The notes under the pieces are model-generated. The model was given only the letters and a program-made list of their open reading frames with translations, searched no databases and was not told the origin of the DNA. Source: Eleusine coracana subsp. coracana (Eukaryota > Streptophyta > Magnoliopsida > Poales > Poaceae). From it: 64,000 bases of DNA. The stretch is taken from assembly GCA_032690845.1 (NCBI GenBank), contig CM064434.1:33770342-33834341 (forward strand), read 5' to 3'. Position numbers and translations under genes: made by a program. Of this stretch, positions 25,141 through 35,040 are shown one piece after another. The stretch's first letter is position 1. Each line of letters opens with the position of its first letter.

Positions 25141-26043
25141 TTAGCAGAAATTTCTAAGCGGCTCGTTGGAGCTGAACCTAACGAAGGGTTCGCCTAAAAA
25201 CACCTCGCCCGTAGCACTTCGAGGGGGAGGGTGGCATTTTTCAAATACACTTAGCAAAAATTGCTAAGGGGCTCGTTGCAGCCCGAACCTAATGAAGTGT
25301 TCGCCTAAAAACACCTCGTCCCTAGCACTTCGAGGGGGAGGGTGGCATTTTGCAAATAAACTTAGCAAAAATTGCTAAGGGACTCGTTGCAGCCCGAACC
25401 TAACGAAGTGTTCGCCTAAAAACACCTCGTCCCTAGCATTTCGAGGGGGAGGGTGGCATTTTGCAAATAAACTTAGAATAAATTGCTAAGGGACCCGTTG
25501 CAGCCCGAACCTAACGAAGGGTTCACCTAAAAACACCTCGGCCCTAGCACTTCGAGGGGGAGGGTCGTGTTTTTCAAATAACATAGCAAAAATTGCTAAG
25601 GGGCTCATTGCAGCCCGAAACTAACGAAAGGTTTGCCTAAAAACTCCTCGCCCCTAGCACTTTGAGAGGGAGGGTGGCATTTTACAAATAACCTTAGCAA
25701 AAATTGCTAAGAGGCTCGTTGCAGCCCGAACCTAACAAACGGTTCGCCTAAAAACACCTCGTCCCAAGCACTTCGAGGGGGAGGGTGGTGTTTTTCGAAT
25801 AACATAGCAAAAATTGCTAAGGGGCTCGTTGCAGCCCAAACCTAATGAAAGGATTGCCTAACATCTCCTCGCCCCTAGCACTTTGAGAAGGAGGGTGGCA
25901 TTTTACAAATAAACTTAGCAAAGATTGCTAAGGGGCTCGTTGCAGCCCAAACCTAACGAAGGGTTCGCCTAAAAACACCTCGTCCCTAGCACATCGAGGG
26001 GGAGGGTGGTGTTTTTCGAGTAACATAGCAAAAATTGCTAAGG

Positions 26044-26048
26044 GGCTC
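26044..26048. repeat. Target-site duplication, left
   Basis: GGCTC directly precedes the TGATG end of the left LTR and is repeated at 33819-33823 directly after the right LTR. A perfect 5 bp duplication is the usual footprint of a Ty3/gypsy integrase. Confidence 0.93.
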
Positions 26049-26972
26049 TGATGTGGACAAGGGTTCCCGATCTTCCGAAAGGTTCTTGGTAAGTTGATTT
26101 GGTCGGAGGCGACACATAAATCGATCCGGCTTCAGAATAGCACGTTCTAAACCCCGCAATCACAGCACGACGTCTCCTCTGGTTATCAACCGTCCAAAAG
26201 ACGATTGACCTCGCCGAGAAGGCTAATCTCTGCCTGCGAATCAAGAACACAAGCAAGAACAACGAAGAATGCAACACAATTGCAGATGTATGATTAAACT
26301 CTCGAAGTTGGGGTCTCACAAACCGATGAACGGCGAAACTGTTTATAAACAGAATTGATCTAAGCAAAACCCGAACCCTAATGGTGCGGCGGTGGCTGTA
26401 TATAAAGACCCTAGGGTCGTGCAAGACCCTCTGGACGCACCCTGAATTGGGCTCAACTAGATACAAGGCCCAAAGACAAAAAATAAGCGACGCAGCACCG
26501 ACACAGATTCTGGACTCTCTCTTGTTTTGACGATTCCCGATGACTCCGGATGAATTTTGACATGAGGCCGGCGGCATTGGAAAGGTCTTCTCCTTATCTT
26601 TCCGTGCATATGTAGAACGTCCAAATCCGAGTCCGTATGCGTCCTGGGCGACCGTTTTAGTACAGACTGGTCCCGGGCCCCGAAACAGACTCGAAGTCGG
26701 TTTTGATTAGGCCTCCACTTTGGCTTCCAAGCCCTTGCTGGCCCTCCATGTTTCCAAATCCTTCTCCCATCATCTCCTGGTCCTCTCCATGGGTTCTAAT
26801 CATAAAATAATCATTAGGTAGCAAACCATTCTCAAAAGTAACATATAGCGAAGAACGTAGGAACGAGCTCACCTCTAAATTTAGTTGTCGTGCACGAGCT
26901 CTAGTCATTGGACCTTGCAAGTCCAGATTTGGAGGAGTGTTGTGTGTATCCATAGGAGTGATGTCCTCATCA
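26049..26972 (-). repeat. 3' LTR, carrying the end of the pol frame
   Basis: 924 bp, the downstream LTR in the element's orientation. On the plus strand it begins TGATGTGGACAAGG and ends GTCCTCATCA. The pol reading frame enters it at 26972 and stops at 26657, so about 316 bp of this LTR is coding. The remainder holds the TATA-like element and presumed R and U5 regions, with no further recognisable gene. Confidence 0.95.
26657..26972 (-). other. CR-motif-like C-terminal tail encoded in the LTR
   Basis: About 104 codons of the pol frame that lie in the 3' LTR. The tail has an acidic start (EDITPMD), a basic TRARARQLN block, a hydrophobic NLEVSSFLRSSLYV segment, NDYFMIRTHGED, then a Gly/Gln-rich end. 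In CRM elements such a tail replaces the chromodomain and is held to help direct integration to centromeric chromatin. Here the element sits in a satellite array, which fits that role but does not prove it. Confidence 0.72.
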
Positions 26973-26985
26973 TCCTCCCCCTCTT
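26973..26985 (-). promoter_or_regulatory. Polypurine tract inside the pol frame
   Basis: The minus strand reads AAGAGGGGGAGGA immediately before the TGATG start of the 3' LTR, the expected place for the plus-strand DNA primer. It also lies within the pol reading frame, encoding the acidic stretch QEGED at about residues 748-752 counted from 29227. The tract therefore serves both replication and coding. Confidence 0.88.
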
Positions 26986-29233
26986 GAAGTGGAGTCGTCC
27001 TCGACTCAAGCTCATCCTCTTCTCCCAAGTATGGTTTCAAATCTGAAATGTTAAAAATAGGACTAATCCCGAACTCGGGAGGCAACTCAAGTTTGTATGC
27101 ATTATCATTAATCTTCTCTATTATTTTGAATGGACCATCAGCTCTAGGCATTAGTTTAGACTTTCTCAATTCTAGAAATCTATCCTTCCTTAAGTGTAAC
27201 CACACTAAATCTCCTACATCAAGCTTTACTTCCTTTCTTCCCTTACTACCAGCAATTTTATACTTTTCATTCATCTTTTCAATGCTAAGTCTAGTGGTCT
27301 CATGTATTTGCAAAATAAATTCAGCACGCTCCTTAGCATCAATATGAACTCTCTCATTAATAGGTAGAGGAAGTATATCAAGTGGAGTACGGGGATCAAA
27401 ACCATACACTACCTTGAATGGACTTACCTTGGTAGTAGAATGTGTTGCCCGATTATAAGAAAACTCAACATGAGGTAAGCATTCTTCCCATTGCTTCAAA
27501 TTTTTCTTCAAAACAGCTCGCAACATAGTACCCAAAGTGCGGTTCACAACCTCAGTTTGTCCATCAGTTTGTGGATGACAAGTTGTAGAAAATAACAACT
27601 TTGTACCTAACTTATTCCAAAGCGTGCGCCAAAAATGACTCAAGAATTTTGCATCACGATCTGAAACAATAGTAGAAGGCATACCATGCAAACGTACAAT
27701 TTCTTTGAAAAAAAGATCAGCAATATAACTAGCATCATCAGTTTTATGACATGATATAAAGTGTGCCATCTTGGAAAAACGATCCACGACAACAAAAATG
27801 CTATCGCTCCCCCTCTTAGTCCTAGGCAGTCCTAAAATAAAGTCCATAGAAATATCCGCCCAAGGAATAGAAGGAACAGGAAGTGGCATGTATAAACCAT
27901 GTGGATTCAATCGAGACTTAGCTTTTTGACATGTAGTGCAGCGAGCAACAAAACGCTCAACATCTTTCCTCATCCTTGGCCAAAAGAAGTGTGTGGCCAA
28001 AATATCCTCTATCTTCTTAGCACCAAAATGACCCATCAATCCACCTCCATGCGCCTCCTGCAACAACAAAAGACGAACGGAACCAACTGGAATGCATAGG
28101 CGGTTAGCTCTAAACAAGAATCCATCATTCAACACAAATTTGTGCCAAGCACGACCTTCTTTACAGTGCAGTAATACATCTTTAAAATCGACATCAGCAA
28201 CATATTGTTCTTTAATTGCCTCAAGTCCAAAAATTCTACAATCAAGTTGAGACAACAAAGTATATCGCCTCGATAAAGCATCAGCAATCACATTATCCTT
28301 CCCTTTCTTATGTTTAATAATATAAGGAAAAGACTCAATAAACTCAACCCATTTAGCATGTCTACGGTTCAAATTGCCTTGAGAACAAATATACTTAAGT
28401 GATTCATGATCAGAATGAATAACAAATTCTTTGGGCAACAAATAATGACGCCACGTTTCTAAAGAACGTACAAGTGCATATAGTTCCTTATCATACGTGG
28501 AATAATTCAAAACAGGCCCAGTAATTTTCTCACTAGAGTATGCAACAGGTTTACCATCTTGCATCAGAACACCACCAATGCCTATACCACTAGCATCACA
28601 TTCAAGCTCAAAACTCTTATCAAAATTGGGTAATTGCAGCAATGGTGCATGTGTAAGTTTGTTCTTCAAAGCATCAAAAGACTCATGATGTACCTTACCA
28701 AAATGGAAGTCAACGCCCTTCTTTGTCAACTCATGCAATGGTGCAGCAATGGTGCTGAAATCTTTGACAAAGCGGCGGTAGCAACCTGCAAGACCAAGAA
28801 AACTCCTCACCTGTGTGATAGTTTTTGGTACAGGCCAGCTCTTTATGGCTTCAATCTTCGCCTCATCCACCTCAATTCCCTGTGGAGTCACAACATAGCC
28901 AAGAAAAGAGACTCGATCCGTGCAAAAGGTGCACTTCTCAAGGTTACCAAATAAACGTGCAACTCGCAAAGCATCAAAAACAGCACGCAAATGAATCATA
29001 TGATCATCCGTGGATTTGCTATAAATCAAGATATCATCAAAGTAAACAACCACAAATTTGCCAATAAAAGGTCTTAAAACCTCATTCATCAAACGCATGA
29101 AAGTACTGGGTGCATTAGTTAACCCAAAAGGCATTACTAACCACTCATACAACCCGAATTTGGTTTTGAAAGTTGTTTTCCATTCATCTCCAAGTTTGAT
29201 TCTAATTTGATGGTAGCCACTACGCAAATCAAT

Positions 29234-29236
29234 TTA
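29234..29236 (-). other. In-frame stop codon in reverse transcriptase
   Basis: TAA on the minus strand splits the pol frame just before IDLRSGYHQI, a conserved block of the reverse transcriptase. The frame is the same on both sides. A single substitution suffices to explain it. It may be a real inactivating mutation or, less likely, a sequencing error. Confidence 0.9.
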
Positions 29237-31201
29237 AGTGAAAATTATAGCACCACATAACTCATCAAGCATGTCGTCTAGCCTAGGAATAGGATGACGA
29301 TACCTAATAGTAATGTTATTAATGGCTCTACAATCTACACACATACGCCAAGAACCATCTTTCTTAGGAACCAAAAGTACAGGAACAGCACAAGGACTAA
29401 GTGATTGACGAACATACCCACGATCCAAAAGGTCTTGGACTTGTCGTTGTATCTCCTTAGTCTCCTCAGGGTTGGTCCTATAAGCAGCACGGTTTGGTAA
29501 AGTAGCACCAGGAATCAAATCAATTTGATGCTCAATCCCTCTCAAAGGCGGCAATCCCGGGGGTATCTCAGCTGGGAAAACATCCTCATACTCCTGCAAA
29601 AGGTTAGTGACAGCAGGAGGCAAAGCACTAGAAGCAATATCACCAAGCAAAAACAAGGCTTGTTTGCATATCAAAGCATAGCAAATATCATCAGTAGAAA
29701 TTTCAGCAAGCTCAGATTTTGTGGCAAGACATGAACGGCCTTGTAATTTAATTGCAGCACCCTTAGAACATGAAGAATCATTAACATTACTTGGTGTAGA
29801 AGCAGAATTAACAGGTTGCTGAATTTCAGGGCGTTTATTTTTCAAACTAGCAGCTCGTTCTAAATCAGCTTGTACAATTTCAGCAGGGGTCATTGGTAAC
29901 AAAGTAATTTTAGTTCCTTTATGCATAAAAGTGTACTTATTACTTTTACCATGGTGTACAGCATCATTATCAAATTCCCAAGGTCTACCCAGTAAAAGTG
30001 AACAAGCTTGCATGGGTACAACATCACAATCAACAGAATCCACATAGGAACCAATGGAAAAAGGAACTCTGCAAGTTTGTGTTACCTTAGCTTTTCCAGA
30101 GTCATTTAACCACTGAATGTAGTATGGATGTGGATGTGGGCGTGTGGTCAAATCAAGCTTCTTAACCACATCAGAACTCACCAAATTGTTGCAGCTTCCT
30201 CCATCAATGATGACACGTGCCCGACGGTTCTTGATGACGAAGAAAATCTGGAACAAGTTATGTCGCTGCATCATCTCGGGCTGCTGGACTTGTGTGCTAA
30301 GCACACGCTGCACAATAATATTCATATAGCCCGTGGTATCTCCGCCTCCAAGGACGAGGTCACCGCTGGTGGCAGCGACATCCTTCTCCTCATCCTCCAC
30401 ATCGGAGGCGCTCATGTAACCGCCATCATCTGTCGCCACATATGCCCGCCTACTTGGGCAATCTTTCTGCACATGGCCAAGACCATGGCAGCGGTGGCAC
30501 TGAATCCCTGTAGTGCGTCCTGTCGAAGCAACAGAGGAGGCACTACTAGCCGGTACCTGCACAGAATTTTTACCTGAGCGCGTAGAAGGGGCAGGGGCTG
30601 ATCTTGGTGCTGCAGAAACAACACTAGCTGGTGGGGGTGGCCGGAAAGATGGCTTGGGCAGCCCCGAAGTCCCCGTCGGCCGTGGTGGGTAGAAATTCCT
30701 GGACTTGCTGTACTCCTCAAAAGCCTGGAAAAGTCCCTGTGATTCTTTCTCTGCAAGCACAGCATACTGGAAACACTGGTTGAGGGTATAAAATTCTTTA
30801 TAATCAAGGATGTCCTGAATTTCTTTTCTCAAACCAGAATAAAAGCGGCAAATCTGATCCTCTACTTTTTCAACCACAGCACAACGAATCAAACCCTTCT
30901 GAAGCTCACTAAAATACTCCTGAACAGTTTTATCTCCTTGATCTAAACGCTGTAGTTTATTACAAATTTCTCTATAAAAAGAAGGAGGAACAAAACGATC
31001 ACGCATTTCTACCTTAAGTTCTTCCCAAGTAGTAGGCAAATCGGTTTCAGCAGCTAGACCACTCCACCAAACAATAGCAAAGTCCTTAAACTCACTAGTG
31101 GCTTGTCTAACTCTATGTTGTTCAGGAACAAGGTGGGCATTAAATTTTTGTTCTACCGTCATTTCCCAATCAAGGTAAGCATCACCATCGTATTGACCCA
31201 A
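29234..31201 (-). pseudogene. gag-pol: Gag capsid, zinc knuckle, protease and start of reverse transcriptase
   Basis: About 655 codons in a single frame. Residues 1-150 are the retrotransposon Gag capsid region (AYLDWEMTVEQKF at 8-20, YSGLRKEIQD near 121-130). Residues 170-230 are Pro/Ser-rich. A CCHC zinc knuckle lies at C235, C238, H243, C248. The protease has DGGS with catalytic Asp at 333, in place of the DTG or DSG of many relatives, and LLLGRPW at 402-408. The reverse transcriptase begins near 535 and shows VPKKDGSWRMCVDCRAIN at 611-628. The frame ends at the TAA at 29234-29236, in the middle of the reverse transcriptase fingers. The apparent start at 31201 is only where the frame opens after the gag frameshift, not a true start. 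Confidence 0.88.
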
Positions 31202-31692
31202 AACGAAGGAATTGAAAACTTAATTTTAGCATACGGATCATCTGGAGCATAGTTACCTTGTGTGCGACGGGTGTGGTTGTGGAAACCACCCATACCTTGA
31301 GGGTTACATTGCAAACGACGTCGTAACCTTGCGGTCCTTGTAGCTGACCTATCGACGGTGCCATCAGCCTTATACACCGTTGCTTCATCATGATCGCCTT
31401 CAACGTTGTTGTTGGTGTTGTTGTTGTTGGTGGTGTTGTTGTTGTTGTTGTTGTTGTTGGTCTTGTGAGCGGTCTCCAATTCGACCACCTGATCGGTTAA
31501 CTTAGAGACTCTCTTATCCAACCGCTCAATGCTTTCTCCCAGGTGAAGCTTGGTGACGGCGTCGGTGACGGCCCTGGTGATCGTTTCTGCCAAATCACTC
31601 TGAACCGCCTGCAAAGCCTTCTGTAACTGATTTTGGCTCACGCACTCATCCAATTTGGAGGGTGAAGCACCCTCCCCGTCACTTCCTGACAT
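31159..31692 (-). pseudogene. gag: Gag N-terminal part, before the frameshift
   Basis: From the ATG at 31692, about 170 residues resemble a plant gypsy Gag N-terminus. An acidic start is followed by a likely coiled-coil helix (LQKALQAVQSDLAETI to about DQVVELETAH), then an asparagine-rich run and a basic Arg-rich stretch. It ends in the conserved phrase KIKFSIPSF just before the capsid region. After that this frame reads unrelated residues to a stop at 31159, while the capsid continues in another frame from about 31201. One lost base (or two gained) near 31200 explains the break. The asparagine run is a GTT-type microsatellite in DNA and may vary between copies. Confidence 0.8.
31405..31460 (-). 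repeat. AAC/GTT microsatellite coding an Asn-rich run
   Basis: Imperfect GTT repeats on the plus strand, encoding a run of about 18 residues made of Asn with a few Thr in Gag. It lies between the predicted coiled coil and the basic stretch. Slippage here could change the length in threes without breaking the frame. Confidence 0.85.
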
Positions 31693-32894
31693 CAGAAACA
31701 CCAAAACAGGAAACAAAAAAGTGAAGGTTATCCCTACAAAACTACTAAGCAGTGGTGCCTCTCAACACAGCAAAAGTAAGCTTCTTGCAAAGTTCTGAAA
31801 ACAACAAAGCGAAGGATACCAGGGAGAAGTGTTCCACAATTGCAAGGGTTACCAAATAACCTTTGTGCTGTCCAGAAGAAGTATGTAGAGCTAGGAAGGC
31901 CAAATATGTATATATGAGTGGCACACAAATCAAAAACAGATAGTAAAGCTGAATAAGTGCCCAAGTAACTTGTCCCTAGTTGCTGGTCTAACTATGTCCT
32001 AGAACAGTAGTGATAGCAAAGAAGAAACAAGGAGACAAAGGGACACAGCCGATAACAGGGGGCTTAGTGTAAAACAGCCAAACTCAGAAATTTCAGGGGG
32101 CTAGATGGAGCACTAGTAGGAATCCCAAATTTCTTTTTTTTTATTTTATTTTTTTGATATTTTTTTCCAACTGACTAGCAAACAGGGAGAAACTACAAAA
32201 AATTTCAGCTCAAACCGAGCTAGGACGTGGCCTACAGAAAATCTTGAAGTTTCAGAAAACGTCGGGTTTCAACTTGAATGAATTTTTTCTTTATCTTCCC
32301 GATTTTTTTTGAATTTTTTGACGAGGGCACACAGTGTGGGTATGCTCAACTTTTCGTCTAGAATCTCCTGTAAAAATTTCAGCCAAAACGGACAACCGAG
32401 CGAAAAGTTATGGCTGTTTTACCGAAGGGGTGTCGGAATCGGTTTTGAAGAACCCGGTGGTTTCAGTGAAATCCGAGTCGGGCTTGGGGTCGGGTAGGGA
32501 GTGGCGAGGTGGATGCAGAGGAAAGTGGGATTTATGAAAATTGGTCCGAGGTGGTGAGGGTAGGTTTAGGGTGGGACTAGGGTGGGGCGTGTTGATCAAT
32601 CAACCCTAGCACACAAAGCCGACAAAACCGAGGATGGTGAGGGGGATGGCGGCTAGGGTTGCAAGGGAAACACTACTGACAACAAAAACACAAACTAAAC
32701 CAGCGACTAAACAAGAACTAGGGCACAAACTCAACACTACGGACTCTGAAACTGAAATATGCAAAGGCTAAACACGTGGTTATGGGCGGGGAAATTTTTT
32801 TTTTGGTATTTTCAGTGGACGATAGGAAGAACACGAAAACAAAACTAAAGGGTAGTATGAACCTGACAGTGCACCTGAAGCTCTGATTACCACT
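31693..32894 (-). other. Untranslated leader of the retrotransposon
   Basis: About 1.2 kb between the 5' LTR and the gag start. Apart from the primer binding site it has no recognisable domain. It includes a T/A-rich stretch near 32128-32170 and a C-rich minus-strand stretch near 32440-32600. Short open frames occur on both strands but none resembles a known protein, and I treat them as chance. Packaging or splice signals could be here but I cannot identify them. Confidence 0.7.
32880..32892 (-). promoter_or_regulatory. Primer binding site, initiator tRNA-Met-like with an extra base
   Basis: Two bases after the 5' LTR the minus strand reads TGGTAATCAGAGC. This is the plant initiator tRNA-Met binding motif TGGTATCAGAGC with one added A. 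Position and match support a primer binding site for minus-strand DNA synthesis. The extra base may be a mutation, a clade feature, or a sign that another tRNA or tRNA fragment is used. Confidence 0.75.
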
Positions 32895-33818
32895 TGATGT
32901 GCACAAGGGTTCCCGATCTTCCGAAAGGTTCTTGGTAAGTCGATTTGGTCGGAGGCGACACACAAATCGATCCGGCTTCAGAATAGCACGTTCTATACCC
33001 CGCAATCGCAGCACGACGTCTCCTCTGGTTATCAACCGTCCAAAAGATGATTGACCTTGCCGAGAAGGCTAATCCCTGCCTGCGAATCAAGAACACAAGC
33101 AAGAACAACGAAGAATGCAACACAATTGCAGATGTATGATTAAACTCTCAAAGTTGGGGTCTCACAAACCGATGAACGGCGAAACTGTTTATGAACAGAA
33201 TTGATCTAAGCAAAACCCGAACCCTAATGGTGCGGCGGTGGCTGTATATAAAGACCCTAGGGTCGTGCAAGACCCTCTGGACGCACCCTGAATTGGGCTC
33301 AACTAGATACAAGGCCCAAAGACAAAAAATAAGCGACGCAGCACCGACACAGATTCTGGATTCTCTCTTGTTTTGACGGTTTCCGATGACTCCGCATGAA
33401 TTTTGACATGAGGCCGGCGGCATTGGAAAGGTCTTCTCCTTATCTTTCCGTGCATATGTAGAACGTCCAAATCCGAGTCCGTATGCGTCCTGGGCGACCG
33501 TTTTAGTACAGGCTGGTCCTGGGCCCCAAAACAGACTCGAAGTCGGTTTTGATTGGGCCTCCACTTTGGCTTCCAAGCCCTTGCTGGCCCTCCACGTTTC
33601 CAAATCCTTCTCCCATCATCTCCTGGTCCTCTCCATGGTTTCTAATCATAAAATAATCATTAGGTAGCAAACCATTCTCAAAAGTAACATATAGCGAAGA
33701 ACGTAGGAACGAGCTCACCTCTAAATTTAGTTGTCGTGCACGAGCTCTAGTCATTGGACCTTGCAAGTCCAGATTTGGAGGAGTGTTGTGTGTATCCATA
33801 GGAGTGATGTCCTCATCA
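32895..33818 (-). repeat. 5' LTR
   Basis: 924 bp, the upstream LTR in the element's minus-strand orientation. On the plus strand it begins TGATGTGCACAAGG and ends GTCCTCATCA. By eye it differs from the 3' LTR at about 20 positions (around 97.8% identity) with no length change; about 17 of these are transitions. It also contains the same coding tail as the 3' LTR, here without the upstream gene, so that stretch is non-coding in this position. Confidence 0.95.
33245..33252 (-). promoter_or_regulatory. TATA-like element in 5' LTR
   Basis: TTTATATA on the minus strand (TATATAAA on the plus strand), about 566 bp into the 924 bp LTR, a reasonable U3 length. The same site is at 26399-26406 in the 3' LTR. 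The plus-strand reading is the better TATA box, so which strand it serves is uncertain. Confidence 0.4.
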
Positions 33819-33823
33819 GGCTC
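33819..33823. repeat. Target-site duplication, right
   Basis: GGCTC follows the CATCA end of the right LTR and matches 26044-26048. Taking out the element and one copy of GGCTC leaves a normal monomer junction, AAGGGGCTCGTTGCAGCCC, so the element inserted into an intact satellite unit. Confidence 0.93.
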
Positions 33824-35040
33824 GTTGCAGCCCAAACCTAACGAAAGGTTCGCCTAAAAACTCCTCGCCCCTAGCACTTTGAGGGGGAGGGTGGCATTTT
33901 ACAAATAAACATACCAAAAATTGCTAAGGGGCTTGTTGCAGCCCGAACCTAACGAAGGGTTTGCCTAAAAACACCTCGTCCATAGCACTTCGATGGGGAG
34001 GGTGGTGTATTTAGAGTAACATATCAAAAATTACTAAGGGGCTCATTGCAGCCCAAACCTAACAAAAGGTTCGCCTAAAAACACCTCGCCCCTAGCACTT
34101 CAAGGGGGAGGGTGGTGTTTTTCGAATAACATAGCAAAAATTTCTATGGGGCTTGTTGCAGCCCGAACCTAATGAAAGGTTCATCTAAAAACACCTCCCC
34201 CTAGCACTTCGAGGGTGAGGGTGGCGTTTTTCAAATAACTTAGCAAAAATTGCTAAGGGGCTCGTTGCAGCCTGAACCTATCAAACGGTTAACCTAAAAA
34301 CATCTCGCCCCTAGCACTTCGAAGAGGATGGTGGCATTTTTCGAATAACTTAACAAAAATTGCTAAGGGGCTCATTGCAGCCCGAACCAAACAAAAGGTT
34401 CGCCTAAAAACACCTCGCCCCTAGCACTTTGAGGGGGAGGGTGGCGTTTTGCAAATAAACATAGCCAAAATTGCTAACGGGCTCGTTGCAGCCTGAACCT
34501 AATGAAGGGTTCGCCTAAAAACACCTCGCCCCTAGCACTTCGAGGGGGAGGGTTACGTTTTTTGAATAACATAGCAAAAATTTCTAAGCGGCTCGTTGGA
34601 GCTGAACCTAACGAAGGGTTCACCTAAAAACACCTCGCCCGTAGCACTTTGAGAGGGAGGGTGAGATTTTTTGAATAATTTAGCAAAAATTGCAAAGGGG
34701 CTCAATGCTGCCTGAACCAAATGAAAGGTTCGCCTAAAAACACCCCGCCCCTAGCACTTCGAGGGAGAGGGTGGCATTTTTTGAATAACTTAGCAAAAAT
34801 TGCTAAGGGGCTCGTTGCAGCCCGAACCTAAAGAAAGGTTCACCTAAAAACTCCTCACCCCTAGCACTTTGAGGGGGAGGGTGGCATTTTAGAAATAAAC
34901 TTAGCAAAAATTGCTAAGGGGCTCGTTGCAGTCCGAACCTAACGAAGTGTTTGCCTAAAAACACCTCGTCCCTAGCACCTCGAGGGGGAGGGTGGCATTT
35001 TGCAAATAAACTTAGCAAAAATTGCTAAGGGACTCGTTGC

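Larger units (their letters stand above)
1..26048 (+). repeat. 110-bp satellite array, left arm
   Basis: Uninterrupted head-to-tail array of a roughly 110 bp monomer, about 237 copies, all in one orientation. Read from GGCTCGTTGCAGCC, a monomer runs through CGAACCTAACGAAGGGTTCG, then CCTAAAAACACCTCGCCCC, TAGCACTTCGAGGGGGAGGG, TGGCGTTTTTCGAATAAC and the dyad CTTAGCAAAAATTGCTAAG. Monomers vary from about 95 to 111 bp. One class has TTTTTCGAATAAC; another has TTTTGCAAATAAAC or TTTTACAAATAAAC, one base longer. No gene lies in this stretch: the minus-strand open frames repeat with the satellite and change frame at each monomer, because 110 is not a multiple of 3. The array reads directly into the retrotransposon target site at 26044-26048. 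Confidence 0.97.
26657..29233 (-). pseudogene. pol: Reverse transcriptase, RNase H, integrase and CR-type tail
   Basis: Open for about 858 codons after the stop, in the same frame as the upstream part. Residues are numbered from 29227. Reverse transcriptase: SGYHQIRI at 3-10 and YFDD at 62-65. RNase H: D211, E248, D273, D316. Integrase: zinc-binding H393, H400, C430, C433, and catalytic D462, D523, E559, with the classic 35-residue spacing between the last two. The GPF module is at 698-700. From residue 752 the coding sequence lies inside the 3' LTR and includes TRARARQLN at about 775-783 and NDYFMIRTHGED at 805-816, which I read as a CR motif. All catalytic residues are intact, so the lesions upstream are what disable the polyprotein. 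Confidence 0.9.
26657..31692 (-). pseudogene. gag-pol: gag-pol polyprotein gene, disrupted
   Basis: One gag-pol unit of about 5 kb, read from an ATG at 31692 (protein start MSGSDGEG) to a stop at 26657. In order it encodes Gag, a CCHC zinc knuckle, aspartic protease, reverse transcriptase, RNase H, integrase and a basic tail. No frameshift or stop separates gag from pol by design, as is usual in plant chromoviruses. Two lesions break this copy: a frame change near 31200 in gag, and a TAA at 29234-29236 in reverse transcriptase, after which the same frame continues. All catalytic residues that I could check are present. The ATG at 31692 is preferred over the in-frame one at 31716 because related Gag proteins start close to this acidic-serine stretch; this is a judgement. 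Confidence 0.88.
26049..33818 (-). mobile_element. Ty3/gypsy LTR retrotransposon, CRM-like chromovirus
   Basis: A structurally complete 7,770 bp element, transcribed on the minus strand. It has two 924 bp LTRs with TGATG...CATCA ends, a 5 bp target duplication, a primer binding site, a long leader, one gag-pol unit and a polypurine tract touching the 3' LTR. The order protease, reverse transcriptase, RNase H, integrase defines Ty3/gypsy. The CRM assignment rests on three points: the coding frame runs into the 3' LTR, the tail after the integrase GPF module carries TRARARQLN in place of a normal chromodomain, and the LTR starts TGATGAGGACAT on the coding strand. It is inactive as it stands, with a frameshift near 31200 and a stop at 29234-29236. 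Chromovirus assignment is firm; CRM rather than a sister clade is likely. Confidence 0.9.

Noticed and set aside
26373..26384. Telomere-like CCCTAA motif in the LTR
   Set aside because: A single copy without tandem repetition; chance occurrence.
26038..26577. A 179-codon minus-strand frame in the 3' LTR (and its partner at 33148-33603)
   Set aside because: Lies in the presumed promoter and R/U5 part of the LTR, runs into satellite and resembles no known domain.
27048..30577. Plus-strand open frames across the element
   Set aside because: Antisense shadows of the gag-pol frame; none has a recognisable protein.
31734..33123. Short open frames on both strands in the leader and next to the 5' LTR
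   Set aside because: Low-complexity or chance frames with no domain. No second gene is supported.
26049..33818. Solo LTRs or a second retrotransposon elsewhere in the window
   Set aside because: I found TGATG/CATCA LTR sequence only at these two ends; the rest is uninterrupted satellite.
33503..33835. A 110-codon minus-strand frame that starts in satellite and enters the 5' LTR
   Set aside because: It is the LTR copy of the pol tail fused by chance to satellite sequence. The true coding copy is in the 3' LTR.
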